Shown here: positions 1 to 12,013 of the stretch, piece by piece | Numbering within the stretch: position 1 is the first letter of the stretch | How the letters are laid out: each line of letters opens with the position of its first letter | NCBI GenBank assembly: GCA_963920765.1 | Contig: OY987242.1 | Location: 9,698,789 to 9,762,788 of the forward strand | Origin: Ulota crispa | Lineage: Eukaryota; Streptophyta; Bryopsida; Orthotrichales; Orthotrichaceae | Direction: 5' to 3' | Length of the DNA: 64,000 bases | Position numbers and translations under genes: made by a program | Notes under the pieces: model-generated | Told to the model about the DNA's origin: nothing | The model's database searches: none | What the model saw: only the letters and a program-made list of their open reading frames with translations

Positions 1-170
1 GTTGCCAAGGTAGTCTTATGTGAAGGAAAAGACGTTCTGCAGACTGCAAACACACTATATCATCCACTCTCACTTCTCTAGAAAGGTCTAAAAAGGTCTA
101 GAAAGATCTAGAAAGGTCTAGAAAGTTTTGCTTGCGAGCATGTGAGTGCGTTCAGTTGGGTGAGGACAAA
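1..170. other. 3' flank of the LRR gene with a short AGAAAGGTCT repeat
   Basis: This stretch lies beyond the stop codon of the minus-strand LRR gene and probably holds its 3' UTR. Positions about 78-126 contain about five imperfect copies of a 10-bp unit (AGAAAGGTCT). Nothing else is recognisable. Confidence 0.4.
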
Positions 171-2447
171 CTACACAGGGCACTCCGGAAGCGGAGCGCC
201 GCAGAGTTTCTCATTGCCCGGTCGAAACGTCGACGTGGGCTTGGCACTCAATCCCGCCGGAACGCGCCCCGCCAGATGATTCCCCGCCAAATGCATGTCA
301 ACGCCGCCCAGCTTGCCGTATTGCACGGGAATATTGCCGGAGTGCGCATTGTTGGAGAAGTCCAGCACTTTGAGATTCGGCAACGCTGTCGGCCACACCG
401 GCAGTCCTCCTGTCACCTTCGGATTCGCCATCATTCGCACCTTCGCACACAGTTTTCCAGCGAAGTAGTTATTTAACAATTGCAAGCTTCCGTGTAACTA
501 AAGCAAATGATCGATGGTTGCGTACGTCTGCATACCAAACCTCGAATCCGGACTTGTTCTAGAACCACTGGGAATTCGGCAATCTAATGAAAGGATGCAT
601 GCATCCAGCTACCTGCACCACATTTTGACACTTCTCTACATGCAAAACATCTTGCACAGTATGTACATGCGGGTTCTGAATGTGCACACCTCCTAGACAT
701 CGAAACCTGTCTAGTTATTATTACCTCATCTACTAACAAACTTTTGATAACCTCTGGACAAAATCCTACAACAGTGGGAATGCCCTCATGGGAGTTCTGA
801 CCCATGTGATATTTGCTACTAACTAGCGGTTGGTGCTACATTCACCATTAGAATTTTATAAGGATCTTTATACATTGGATAGAATACTAACTGAAATTCT
901 CAGGAAATCTTAAAATTGTATCTATGTGATAATATCACACAGATTGTACATGTGATATTACAGAAGGGCAGATGTTATATTACGGAGATCCTTTTGATTT
1001 TAGTAGTATGATATTCAAATAACGTAGTATTTGGTTTGTTGACATCCTGTTTGATTGTGCTAACAAAAATGTTCCATATTTTAACGATGGAAATTTTAGC
1101 AAATATAGCTACTATGCTTAGCATTTAAAGGTTTGGCTTTTAGGATTGCTTACCTCTTGGAGTCCAGTGATGTTGCTCAAGCACGAGGGGCCGAGGTTGG
1201 ACATCAAGCTGCCAGAGATTTCCAGCACACGCAGCTTTGCCAGCTTGCAGAGCGCCGAAGGCAGCCCGCTGTTGTAGTTCGTACCCACGAGAGTGAGAAC
1301 CTCCAGAGTGCCGGCCATGTTGCCAATGTCGTTCTGGAGGGCTCCTCCGATAGAATCTGGAGGGCTGCGGTTCCCGAGGAGACCATTGCGGATCACCAGC
1401 TCCTGAAGGTGGAGCTTGGAGATCTGCTGCAGTGGCAGAGGGCTGCGCCAAACGACCCAGTCGGTGTGGAGAAAGACAAGCTGCGTGAGCTGAGCGAGCG
1501 CGTCGCCGGCGATGGCGGAGGCCGAGGGATTGTTGGGATCGAGTGTGACTGTGCGGCCACGAACGGGTGCGTCCAAGAGCAGTCTGATCGCTCCCACTCC
1601 TCCCCTACTGCATTCGATCCCCTGCAATCGAGGCAAAACCCAGTCGGATACATAACCTTTTAATTTAACCAGCACTGAACAAAACCGTTACATCAAGAAG
1701 GGATCTTTCAAACGTGGAGAGCGAGTCAGAATAACTTTAGAACCATGTCATATACTTCAGCACAAATTTTTTTAGCCATTCCAGCATTTTAGAGCAACAA
1801 CATATGATGATATTATCATTCCAGCACTTTGGAGCAACAACATAACGTCATTCCAGCACTTTAGAGCAACAGTATAATGCCATTCCAGCGTAGTGTTGTG
1901 AAGTGACAACGCCATCATACACACTTCTTCTCACGATTGTGAACCAAATGTTTCAACACTGTTTCAACGAACTTCGAACAAAAACTATATTTAGACTCCA
2001 AACTCAACCAGGGCTGGGCAAATGTTAAAAACTTCCCAACTCCGGAGCTAGAGCATCTTGAGATGCAAAAGCCAGCGGGTTGAACCTTTCTGACTTTCAA
2101 AGGCTTCAGGTTGAGAGGCCTCACACGCAAGCACATATTGATTTTTGAGTCAAGAGATTTAGGTCAATTCGGTTTAGCGAAAACACTGTTGATAGCACAC
2201 AGACTAGTTCATGAAATTGGGTCCCATAAGACGAGAGACGCACCCTCCAGCTGCAGCAATTTGCACCAGCGACAGTCCACGTCGAAAGGTCGCCTCGAGG
2301 ATCTAGAACCACGGATTTGAACTTGAGCAAAGCGGCGCTTTCAGCGGAACTGCATTGCGCCGTCGCCGAGTGACAGAATGTGGAGAGCCAGACGCTGAGC
2401 AGCAGCAGCGGTGCAACGTAGCCATGACGAGCTCTTTCCATTGCCAT
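171..2447 (-). CDS. Secreted short leucine-rich-repeat protein (receptor-like-protein type), 3 exons
   Basis: The spliced model is exons 2447-2244, 1621-1154 and 497-171, all joined in phase 0, giving 332 aa. Exon 1 starts with a signal peptide (hydrophobic APLLLLSVWLSTFCHSATAQ, residues 12-31), followed by an N-terminal LRR cap (ALLKFKSVVLDPRGDLSTW, then a CCSW motif near residues 64-67). Exon 2 holds degenerate LRRs (for example LEVLTLVGTNYNSGLPSAL, LRVLEISG). Exon 3 ends with LKVLDFSNN, HLAGRVP and the LCGAPLPEC cap typical of plant receptor-like proteins. There is no transmembrane segment or kinase domain, so it is probably apoplastic, as in polygalacturonase-inhibitor-like or DRT100-like proteins; ligand and role are unknown. 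With about 330 aa and few canonical repeats it is shorter than most receptor-like proteins. Donors and acceptors are GT-AG; the exon 3 acceptor (TTTAG at 498-502) is the least certain junction. Start codons at 2447 and 2441 are equally possible. Confidence 0.75.
1776..1892. repeat. Imperfect tandem repeat inside intron 1 of the LRR gene
   Basis: Three units of about 32-40 bp, each starting CATTCCAGCA and containing TTAGAGCAACA or TTGGAGCAACA, are followed by a partial fourth. The array lies in the 622-bp intron between exons 1 and 2 of the LRR gene. Confidence 0.7.
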
Positions 2448-2752
2448 ACTCTTGGATATTATCTGGTGCCTGCATGCATTGCACGGCATTGTGCTTGAGA
2501 ATACATCGATGCATAGAAACAATAACTATTTATGCAGCTCAATTCTGTTTGAGCATAATTCCATGAGTAGTTTCAGATGTGTAATCCAGAGTGACTGTAG
2601 TGAAGGCTAGTCCTTAACAACTAACTACCATTACTGGTATACCATTCAAGACACATGCATGTGGACAACAAACGAAGACCAACAGGACCATGGACCTGGT
2701 AAGCATCGACCGCATCAATAAGAACCAATACTGAAGGGTCCCTTTTTGAATA
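2448..2752. other. Upstream flank of the LRR gene
   Basis: This is the promoter side of the LRR gene. Upstream in-frame ATG codons exist (2522, 2489) but the signal peptide supports the start near 2447. I see no further feature. Confidence 0.3.
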
Positions 2753-2998
2753 TCAAAAGCTTGAACTCAAATTGTACCCACCTGGAACACCGGAAACGAG
2801 ATTGCGTGAACTGAAGGGGCGGGTCTCGTTGAACAAGATGTCGATCACGATGACGGCGATGTTGAAACTCGGGAGCTGATTGAGTTTAATGTGCACTCAG
2901 CTGTGAGTGGCTTGGAAGTCCACAGTTGACAGCTTGACTTTGCCTTGGACTTTGAACTCCTGGCCTGAGCCTGACCTCGGGAAGTGGAGGTGGCACAA
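2753..2998 (-). pseudogene. Exon-like coding fragment with an in-frame TGA
   Basis: On the minus strand one frame stays open from 2998 to 2753 except for a single TGA at 2899-2897. Before the stop it reads QEFKVQGKVKLSTVDFQATH; after it, HIKLNQLPSFNIAVIVIDIL and then FNETRPFSSRNLVSGVP, ending at a possible donor (CCAG|GTGGGT). The composition is protein-like and more GC-rich than the flanks. I do not recognise the family. It lies on the same strand and just upstream of the LRR gene, so it could be a decayed neighbour or an unrelated gene fragment. It could also be chance, since it is short. Confidence 0.35.
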
Positions 2999-4119
2999 TT
3001 AATGCTGACGCTGTGATCGATCTTATCTCGATGCAGCACCGTTTGATTCTTCTTGGCTGGCGGTTTAATTGCTACAGTTTGGCACGCCTCATACCTTCGG
3101 TTCATTCGCCGGTTCAGCGTGGCAGTGTCTGCCTCTTCATTTCATGCCGTAGCTCACAGTCCGTGGAGTTAGTGTACCGGCTTGTACACTAATGAGAGCT
3201 GTGAAGCGGCAAGTTCTGTCAACAGTGTACTATAGATCTTCACTCTTAAGAGTACTGAACTGCATATTAAGTTACACTCTGAGATTCAATTCCAGATGTG
3301 ACATTTTGAAAAAATATTATTAGTGTTGGACCAATCATTAATGTCAAATTTAGAAACAAGGACAACTTAGGGCCGCTTCACACTACGGCCGACCATAGCC
3401 GTGAGATTGAGTGGCCGAACTATGTTGAGCAGCCTTTAAATTTTGTTTTTTGGTTGGTCGCGTACCAGGCACCCAACAATGCCAGCAGGTAAGTTAAGAA
3501 AATTTTGGACAAAAATGGTTAGAATCATCGACGTGTACCCGTTGATCAATAAAAATTACTAATTTTGGTAGCTTTCATCTCAATTTTGGCAAATATCGTA
3601 CTTGCTTAGGGAGGGACTTGGCAATTTCATCCATTTTTTTCCATGATTTTGCAAGTGTATTAGTAGCCAACTTATTCAAATTTGAGGTAAGATTTAGGCA
3701 AAAATTTGGCATGAATTTAAAGGTTAATGTTGAGACTTGAGAGGCCATAGAAATGAGTTGAAAATAGGTAGTAAAATTTTGAATTTGAAACCTTTGGATG
3801 ACCTTAGTATGAAGCCTCTAGAGGTCAAGTCCAAAGTTTAAACCCATAACACTTATTCAACCTTGCAATCTAACGACTAGGATCTTGTCAATTTTTGATT
3901 ATTTTATGAAAAAAAATTGATGTTCTCTTGATCATATTTTGGGTTTCTGTTTTTACTTGACCCAAACTTCTTTTAAGGAAACCTTTGCTTTGGATGAAAA
4001 TGTGATACCATGTAGACAAATTGGAGGATGACAGATTGTGGACTTGAATTCTTGAATTTAGGTCATTTCTATAGGTCTATTATTCTCCGAGCAAATAACT
4101 TTGGCAATGAAGCTTCAGC
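2999..4119. other. Non-coding AT-rich stretch with one orphan transposon end
   Basis: At 3369-3400 a TTAGGGCCGCTTCACACTA end resembles the ends of the elements at 5.8-6.5 kb, but I find no matching opposite end. The rest has no recognisable gene. Confidence 0.3.
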
Positions 4120-4446
4120 TAAGGTATGTACACCCATAAGCGTCATTGTCCCCATAACCATCACCTCTGAAAATCTTGGAAAATTTGTGGAAAGGGATAG
4201 ATGTAATGACAAGGATGTACAACATGTGAACACGAAATCTTGAAAGTAGTTATGGGTGCAATGGCAGTTTGTTCTTTAAAAATTCACAACTTATTCTCAC
4301 ATATTCTCACAGTATCCAAAAAATACATTCGAAAGTGCAAACTTTTTTTTTCTGTTCTCAATAAGATCCTATAATTTGCTAGCTGTTTATTGATGCTCAT
4401 CATGTTCAAAACCCTTAGTTTGACGCTTATGGGTGTACATACCTTA
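4120..4446. mobile_element. MITE of the TAAGGTAG family, copy 1
   Basis: It is bounded by inverted ends TAAGGTATGTACACCCATAA at 4120 and its complement ending at 4446 (about 26 bp, near perfect). Its interior matches, in inverted orientation, the element at 57928-58258, including the stretch around GGTTTTGAACATGATGA. It has no coding capacity and is non-autonomous. Confidence 0.75.
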
Positions 4447-5260
4447 CTGCATTTGCTTTGAGAAAACCCAAACCAAGAAATCAATTTGCTAAGCAGTACG
4501 CGCACATGGGAAAATTAACGGCAGTGTGTGGGAGGCTGATGACCGGCATTGATTTCTCAGGCACCGTGAAGACACTTGCATAACGTCAGCATCACCAGAT
4601 TTCATCAAGCAGCAGAGAATCCGAAGAGAAGTTGGCTTTCTCTGGCTCTGTCACGCTCACACAGTCACACTATTTGTGCAGTGTTCGCAAACGTGGCTAA
4701 GTTTAGCAAAACTTCAATAATTGTTTTTCTTTTTACTAGAACAACCTCAATGGTCGTGTGCAGTATGTGAGGTGCTATATAAACTTCAGACAAGCAGCAT
4801 CGGAATTTTGGGCTTCCATGAAGTGCAAGATTTGGGGTGGAGGGACCTAATGGTAAATGGGAATTCGTGGTAAATGGGAATTCATGTTGTTGGTTTAAGT
4901 AACTTATACTGTAATATTTTTGAAAATATTGAGAATTGTGCCTAATTGTTGCTACAGAGATGTTGATCACACTTCTTGTTTCACTTAACGTGTGCAACAA
5001 CAAGCTGCAAAACAATGAGTTAGTGCTCTCAATTGGAGTGCACCTCCATGAAAAGAGCTAGTTGCAATTCTCAATTGGGTCCCTTGTTTCCCTATCCACC
5101 TCCATTTTACAATTTTTGCGCCTGCATGACATGTCCATTGAGGCTAGTACTCTTACGCTCAAGAAAAAGAATACTACAAATTTTGGATTGTTAGCACATT
5201 TTGCATTGTTTTTAGCCACTTGTGCTAAATATTGAAGAAAAACAATTTCAAGATCATTGC
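4447..5260. other. Non-coding AT-rich stretch
   Basis: Short ORFs here lack recognisable domains or splice structure. I see nothing supportable apart from a direct repeat of GGTAAATGGGAATTC at about 4852-4883. Confidence 0.3.
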
Positions 5261-6540
5261 TAAGGTAGGAGATTCATAAACCAACCATTTAAGCTTACCT
5301 ACCTCATTAATGATAGTAACAAATGTTTGAAAAAATATGTCACTCATTCCTAAATAGAAAACGCATTTAGAGCATCCCTAATCTAGTTGTGACCGAGGGC
5401 CCAACATGGCATCAGACACTGTCTAGCTACATGCTAGTTCAAGGGCAGGGGCATTTACCAGCTCCAGCCTTCAATGCAAACAAGTTCTGACACTTAGTAA
5501 GCACAGCTTTTTTATTGTTTATTCTTTAAGTGTTTATGTGAAGAGGTTCATGTTAGAAATATCAAAAACTTGCATCAAGGTCAAAGAATCACACACTTTA
5601 GAGTGTTATTCAAGATTCTCCATTGTGTGCAAAAATACAGGGAAGGTGCTCTCATGTGGGGAGGCCTTCAAAATGCAGTTGCAAGTAATTGTTGCATTGG
5701 AGCTTTGGTTTTCACTAAAGCCCTATTGAACCCTCTTTACAAGCTTTCTAGTGCTTGTGTTACAACTAGATTGGAGATGCTCTTAGGGCGGCTTCGTACT
5801 ATGGCCAAAGATAAAAAGGCCATCAGCTTCCACCAATCAGATTGCAAAAGATCAAGAGTTTTGCCTCTCAACCCTTCACACTAGAGGCCAAACTTCAAAG
5901 GCCATCATCCTTCCAAAATGTCCACATGGCAGCACTTTATCATCCAAAGTGATAGCCTTTCAAAGGGAAGTTTGGGTCTAGCAAAAATGAAGACCCAAAC
6001 TATGGTAAAGAGGTCGTCAATTTCAACATTTATTGTCTTTTTTCAACAAACTTTCTTGGCCTCTCAACAAAATTTGGCCACCCAAGGCGGCTGCACACTA
6101 TGGCCAAAGGTTGAGAGGCCGTCAATTTACACCAATTAGATTGCACGAAACCGAGAGTCCAGCCGCTCAACCCTTCACACTAGAGGCCAAATTCCAAAGG
6201 CTGTCATCCCTCATTTGCCTACGTGGCAGCACTTTATCATCCAAGATTGACGGCTTCTCAAAGGGAGGTTTGGGTCCAGCAAAAATGGAGATCCAAACTA
6301 TGAACGAGAGGCCATCAGTTTTAGCATTTATTGTTGTCAATTTCAGCATTTATTATCTTTTTTCAGCAGATTATCTTAGCCATCTTGACAAAGTTTTGCC
6401 ACTTGATTTGACAGCCTCTTGACTTGGCCGATCATAGTGTGAAGCGGCCCTCAATGTGATGGCCTCTTAACTTGATCAGCCATAGTGTGAACTGTGAAGC
6501 AGCCCTTAGAATTTGGGCGGTTTATGGATCTCCTACTTTA
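5261..6540. mobile_element. Nested pile of MITEs bounded by TAAGGTAGGAGATTCATAAA ends
   Basis: The outer inverted ends are TAAGGTAGGAGATTCATAAA at 5261 and the complement of TAAAGTAGGAGATCCATAAA ending at 6540. Inside lie an element with TTAGAGCATCCCTAATCTAG ends (5367-5785) and, from 5783, elements with GGCGGCTTC...CACTATGGCC ends (5783, 6084; opposite ends at 6427-6452 and 6481-6509). At least three insertion layers can be read. Small ORFs across this pile are fortuitous. Confidence 0.6.
5367..5785. mobile_element. MITE with TTAGAGCATCCCTAATCTAG ends (nested)
   Basis: The left end TTAGAGCATCCCTAATCTAG pairs with the right end CTAGATTGGAGATGCTCTTA. TTA at both borders would suit a PIF/Harbinger-type target duplication, but the superfamily is inference. 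Related ends occur at 11330-11648 and 27385-27712. Confidence 0.6.
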
Positions 6541-9500
6541 TTGGGGTGTTATCCTCTTGTCTCAACTCAAGTGCGCAAGTACAACCGTGTGAGCCGTACA
6601 TGAGTCGTAAGGAGGCAGGTGCAGAGCTGCAGAGCTGCTGACGTTTTGAGGTTTCCAAGCATGGGCTTCCATTTGTAGCGCGCAGACGCTGCTCTCGCTT
6701 TGCCTGGTGCTGGTGCTAATGATGTGCGTATCTGCTCTTTTATCTTCTCTGGCAGCCTCAAGTCTGAAGTCCTTTCTGGTTGCCATGACTGCCATAGACC
6801 ATAGTGCCATCCAGTGATTCCCAACATGGTTTTCCTTTTTATCTCAAATGTGCTAATAAGTTCACAGTAATTTCAGTTTTGCACATAAAATTATAATTTT
6901 ATTGCTATTTCAATATTTCTTATCTTCTTACATGGGAAATTATTTATTGTCTCAAATTGTTTGTAAATTGTTGCAAAATTTCTTAAGTTATCAGGTGTAG
7001 GTGCTTCCACCTTAATCACACTGCGAAGTGAGGTAAAAATCTCAATTTTATATTGTCATGTTCTCGAATCAGTTTGAAGCTATATAAGATTGTTCATGAA
7101 TTTGTTTGGTAGAAGTTTTGCTAAACCCTGGTGGTAAACTCAGCCACGTTTGTGACAAGAGCATCCCAATGTAATTCGCCTTGCCATTATACAGGTTTAT
7201 CTCACTTTCAGTTCCAAGGGACCCAATCAACCATAACTCCTAAAGGATCAAGCCCATTTTTCTCAAAAACTTTCAAAATTGTTATTTGTAGTCATTTGAT
7301 TTTTTGAATAAGTTTCTTTTTCCATTTTCTACAAATCTAATTATAGGAACTTGCATTCGATCTATGAAAGAAGACATGAGAAAAGTCTTGTGAGGTTGAC
7401 CATATGGATTGAGAGATATGAGAGATATAGTCACTTGCAGTTAGTATATATATTTTTTTTACCTTTGCCCAAAAAATTTCATGTCCCTTTGATTGTATGT
7501 TGTGGATGCTTTCTGCATTATAAGTGCTAAAGAGAATTGTTCAAGATGCTTTAAATCATGTCATGCATTTCTTCATAAGGTTTCATGGTCAACGAAGACA
7601 TGAAACACACCCTACATGGGCATGCATTGAAAACATGTGTTTGAAATTCACATTACTTTGAAGTTTTTTGCAAATCAAATTTCCAAAAGATGTTTTTGAA
7701 AAAACACAAATTCAAGCAATGGATTGGAAGAATTTTAGCTTATTGACAATCACAAAAAAAATGGAAAAAAAAAAATCAATTTTCTTAAAGTTGTTGCAAT
7801 TTTAAAAGTGAATGTATTTATCTAATACAATAATGCTTTGGACATACTCTAGTGAATGACCATGCCTTTATTGGTTGCCTAGTTGCATTTGGGAGAAGTT
7901 AGTGAAAAGTAGCATGCCCAACTTGCCCCTCCAACATACAAGAATTCTGTTGTAATCCCTATAACTTTTGAATTATAAATCAAATTTCAAAGAAATTTGT
8001 ATCCCCTTGTAACCTTTGCAAAATTTTGTTTTAGAAATAAAAATCAATAAAATTGGTCAAAATTCCCATAGTACAAGCGTACTCAAGATCCATTTTATCC
8101 TTTGTAAGGGCTTTGGTCTTTTAGGAATTAATTTATTTATATGACAAACATGGAATGGGCCAATTAATACTCATCTTCTTTTGCATGTCAAAGGAGACTC
8201 CATCCTGATTACAACTAAACACAAAAAAATTGTAAATTTAATCTTGGAGGATGGTTTGAAAGGCTAGCTATATTTGCAAAATCCAGTTGCTAGATGTGGG
8301 CAACCTTTTGCAAAGGAAGCACTTTTATTTTATTTTGGTGTGTGTCAAATTCTTTTTTATGTTGCATTGAAGAATGTTCTAAAGCAATATCTTTATCTTT
8401 GCAAGTAGACATGATATACCTCCACAATTTTGCCTCACTAAGGGTTGCTTTATACTAAGGAGGCAAGGACATCTTGAGGTCATTTTAACCAATATTTTAG
8501 CCCAAATAGGCTAAAAAATGGCCCCAAGCAACTATACAGTACAGTAGAATTGACAAGAGAGCCAATTCTCTTGTGTCAAAATGCCTTGAAACCAAAATGT
8601 TGAGACTACAGGTGTAAGTCTTAAGATTTCTTAAGTAATAAAGATGAAATATGAGACCAAGTAGAGCAATTTAAAGTTTTATTCTATCTTACCATTTTTG
8701 GTTTAATAAAATTACAAATTTATCATCCATTATTTTGTATTTTAATGAAATTTGGCAATAGCCATGTAACTATGAAGGCATTGGAGCTCATTTCAAAAAT
8801 TGAACTAATGAGGGACTAGAATTGAGACATGCTTGATGAGACTCAAAAAGAGTTGTGATTTTTAGTACAAAGCAATCCTAAGTCACTTTTGAGGGTAGCA
8901 ACATAAGCTTGTGTAAACACAAGTGAAAGAAATTTCATTGTTATGCTAACTCTTTATTTTTTAATTGGTGAATGATGTAGGTTTTCTTTCCATTGATTTC
9001 TTTTTAATGCAAGTAAATTATCAATGCATGCACAAGTGACTATGTATACGCATACACATAAGTATGTATTTATATTGTTTATTTGTAAAAGTAAATATAG
9101 AAATATAAAGTCTTGTAGGATCTCTCATTCAAAAGATCAAATGAGAAATGCATAAAGGAACTGGTATGTACTTAAGAAGATACAAAAAATAACATTGTTT
9201 AATTATGGAACTCAATTCACTTTAGTCACTTAGTGTGTGCAAAGAAACAATAGTTCAACCATGGAATAAAAGTTCACATCTTGTTTAGAGTGAATGCTAG
9301 ACCTAAAGAAGTATATATATCCAACTTATCACTAGTCAATTTTTTTGGTATTTCTTTTCTTTATCACTTGTGAATGTTAATTTCTTAATATTTTTCAAAT
9401 TTGTTGTTCATGTTTTAGGTCGTGATAATGGTAGCAATTTCCGTGTTTTGAATTTTTGTAAAGGAGATTTGTAGTTCTATTGAATATCCTTTTAACTACT

Positions 9501-10509
9501 TCAAAATAAACTTTTTTCTTAACTAGATTTAGATAAATTCTTTTTAAAAAACATCTATGATTATCACAATCATTTAACTTACTCTTGAAAAGACTTGTTT
9601 ACCATTCTTTCAAAATGTCAAGTTTAACCAAATATGGACTATTCATGTAATTGTGGGCGTTCTATGTTTTCAAATATTGAAAATTGTCCAATATTTTGCA
9701 TATGTAATTTCCAAAATTTTACAATTCATCTTATTTATGCATGATTCTCCATATTTTGCAAGTAAAGCTTAATGTTTTACAAATCAAATGATTTTTTGGA
9801 CTATTATTTATGGATTCTAGATTAATCATATTTAGTTAAATATAGTATCAAGAATAATAAAGGTGGATATTGGTCTTATTGCATTTTGCATTTAACATAA
9901 TCATTTACAATAAGGAGTGAAAGTACATATATTTTAATGAAAAATTGTGTAAGGTATTTTAATTTGTATTTATAGCAAATAAAATATATACACCTAAAAG
10001 AATCTAAAGTCCAAATTCTCCTCAATATATTGACTTGTCAAAGTTGGATGTAATCATAGATGATTTTGTCATTTTGTTCACTAACTCATTGTAAACAAAT
10101 AAGATGTGAATGAGCCTCCCTTTGCATCTATACTTTTAATACTTTATTCCAATTTCATGGTTTGTTCTTTTACTTCTATTCTCAATATTGGTTATTTTTT
10201 GTGTATAATAAGTGCCTACTTAAAACATAAAATAAATCCTAAGATACTAATAATGAAACATGGTTGGTTAATAATGATGGTTTTTAATTATCATAGCTAT
10301 ATAGTTTTAAATCTATTCAAATACCAAAAATGTTTAATAGCCTTCTTACGCACATTCTATCCAAGTGCACATAAGATTCATACTGTAAAAACATTTGTAA
10401 TTGTGTTGACCCCTCTTCCTAAACCATCAAAAAATAGAACATATTTTTAATGTGCATGTAATAAGTACACATGTAAAATTTATCATCTTCTCATGTTGTA
10501 AGGTCTTGC
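6541..10509. other. Long AT-rich intergenic stretch with a GC-richer island at 6565-6830
   Basis: About 4 kb without a recognisable gene. The island at 6565-6830 has clearly higher GC than its surroundings and is open in two minus-strand frames (one includes GWHYGLWQSWQPERTSDLRL); it may be a gene fragment but no family is recognised. At 7234 an ACTCCTAAAGGATCAAG end resembles the TTAA/CCCCTAAAGGA elements without a clear partner. From 7 to 10.5 kb the sequence is very AT-rich. Confidence 0.3.
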
Positions 10510-10764
10510 CTCCTTAGCTCCTAAGCGCCCCAGGATCTCAAAATGGGGCGCTCAATTTTGAAAAATGTCCACGTTTGACTCTTATCCTCTTCTTAATGGT
10601 AGAGTCAAAGGACTTGTACTCTTTCATGTATCTTTAGGCAAGTGTCTACTACCACTCAAAAAAATTCAAGCTATTTGACTCTACTTAGGTAATACTTTTA
10701 TTGGACTAAGTACACAAGGGTATGGATTTGAGTGAATATGGCTTGGGCACTAGGGAGTTAAGGG
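10510..10764. mobile_element. Putative MITE with CCTTAGCTCCTAAGCGCCCC ends
   Basis: The left end CCTTAGCTCCTAAGCGCCCC pairs imperfectly with the complement of GGGCACTAGGGAGTTAAGGG at 10745-10764. The element is about 255 bp with no coding capacity. Only one copy is seen, so it is tentative. Confidence 0.45.
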
Positions 10765-11329
10765 AAAAACTAGTATTTGAATCCAGCATTGATAGTAAGA
10801 CAGTTTTGACATATTCTAATTGATTCTGCAATTTAAGTTAAGCTTTGTCATGATGCAAGAACATACACAAGAAGGGATGTCCAAGTTGGCTCACACAAAA
10901 AGGATATATCACAATCATCTCCAAAATTCTATGAACCAGCAGATACTTGAAGAAAAGATAATTGCTTTGATAACCAACTTCCATATTATGGAGTACAAAT
11001 CGTGACGTGTAATACTCCCTTCAATGCATAAAAAGGTTTAAATCAAAGTAGATTACAGTATGTCTTCGTGTAGTGGTATCATACTAACATTTCTCAATTC
11101 AACTTATATTTTGAAATTTCTAGAGTCAACCCCATATCTCATTTGTATCTATTAGTTACCAACTACTCAAATTTGGAAAAAGACATCCTTTCAAAATTCG
11201 CTTCAAGTTTTTGTACCTCTGAAGATCTGCTCTCCGTTGTTTGCCACAGAACAGTAATAGCTTGGGATACCAACATCTCTAAACATATAAATCAGCTATA
11301 TAGCATGGCAATTTAGCACATTAGCACAT
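10765..11329. other. Non-coding AT-rich stretch
   Basis: It contains a 61-codon ORF (10820-11005) without recognisable features. Nothing else is supported. Confidence 0.25.
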
Positions 11330-11648
11330 TTAGGGCATGTCCACCCGTGGCTCGGGCTCGCTCAAAGTGGATGAAAAGTAGTCAGGTCCCTCTCAAAAAA
11401 ATTTCAAACTTTCTTATTTGGCAAGTCTAGCAAGCCACTCTTCAAACCACTATTCATGCGATATTACCTTAAGTTTAATGAGCTTATCCTCTACTTCCCT
11501 AAATAAGTGGTCAATTGCTTATTTATGGGGTGTGTTGGAGTGTAAGGTCACCTTTTCAAAGAGCATGGGTGGAGACTGAGAGCCTTTAGGCCTCGCCAAA
11601 ACTAGATGGTAAACTTTGAGAGAGCCTGGACCGGTGGAGATGTCCTTA
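11330..11648. mobile_element. MITE with TTAGGGCATGTCCACC ends
   Basis: The left end TTAGGGCATGTCCACCCGTG pairs with the complement of CGGTGGAGATGTCCTTA at the right, and CTCGGGCTC pairs with GAGAGCCTG further in. At about 319 bp it resembles the TTAGAGCATCTCC class seen at 5367 and 27385. Confidence 0.6.
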
Positions 11649-12013
11649 GCTTTTATAAAGTAGTATTTAGAAAGTTAGGTCTTATAGCTATCATTTAGTG
11701 CATGACAATTATAACCAACAACTATTTTTGTAACAAGAAATACCAAAGCACAACACATATCCCTTAGCTCATAAGCAATTCCACAAAGAACAAAACCCAG
11801 GCCTCATCTTGGTGACCTTGGATTTCTAATAGCTTTTTCTTTGACAAAGGAGTAGCCGCTCAAATTCAAGAGTTGTAGGTTATAAGTGGCATGCATTATA
11901 CACCAAATATAGCCTTCTCCTACAACGCTTTAACGGAATATTTTATCATGTGTAGAGAATTAAGAAGATTGCTCCATACGTTGCCCGTTGTAAATAATAA
12001 CCCAATTGATCTA

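Noticed and set aside
1133..1663. 176-codon plus-strand ORF
   Set aside because: It is the antisense shadow of LRR exon 2, which has family motifs and matching splice sites.
10106..10450. 114-codon AT-rich ORF
   Set aside because: No recognisable motif, no splice context, and composition identical to surrounding non-coding DNA.
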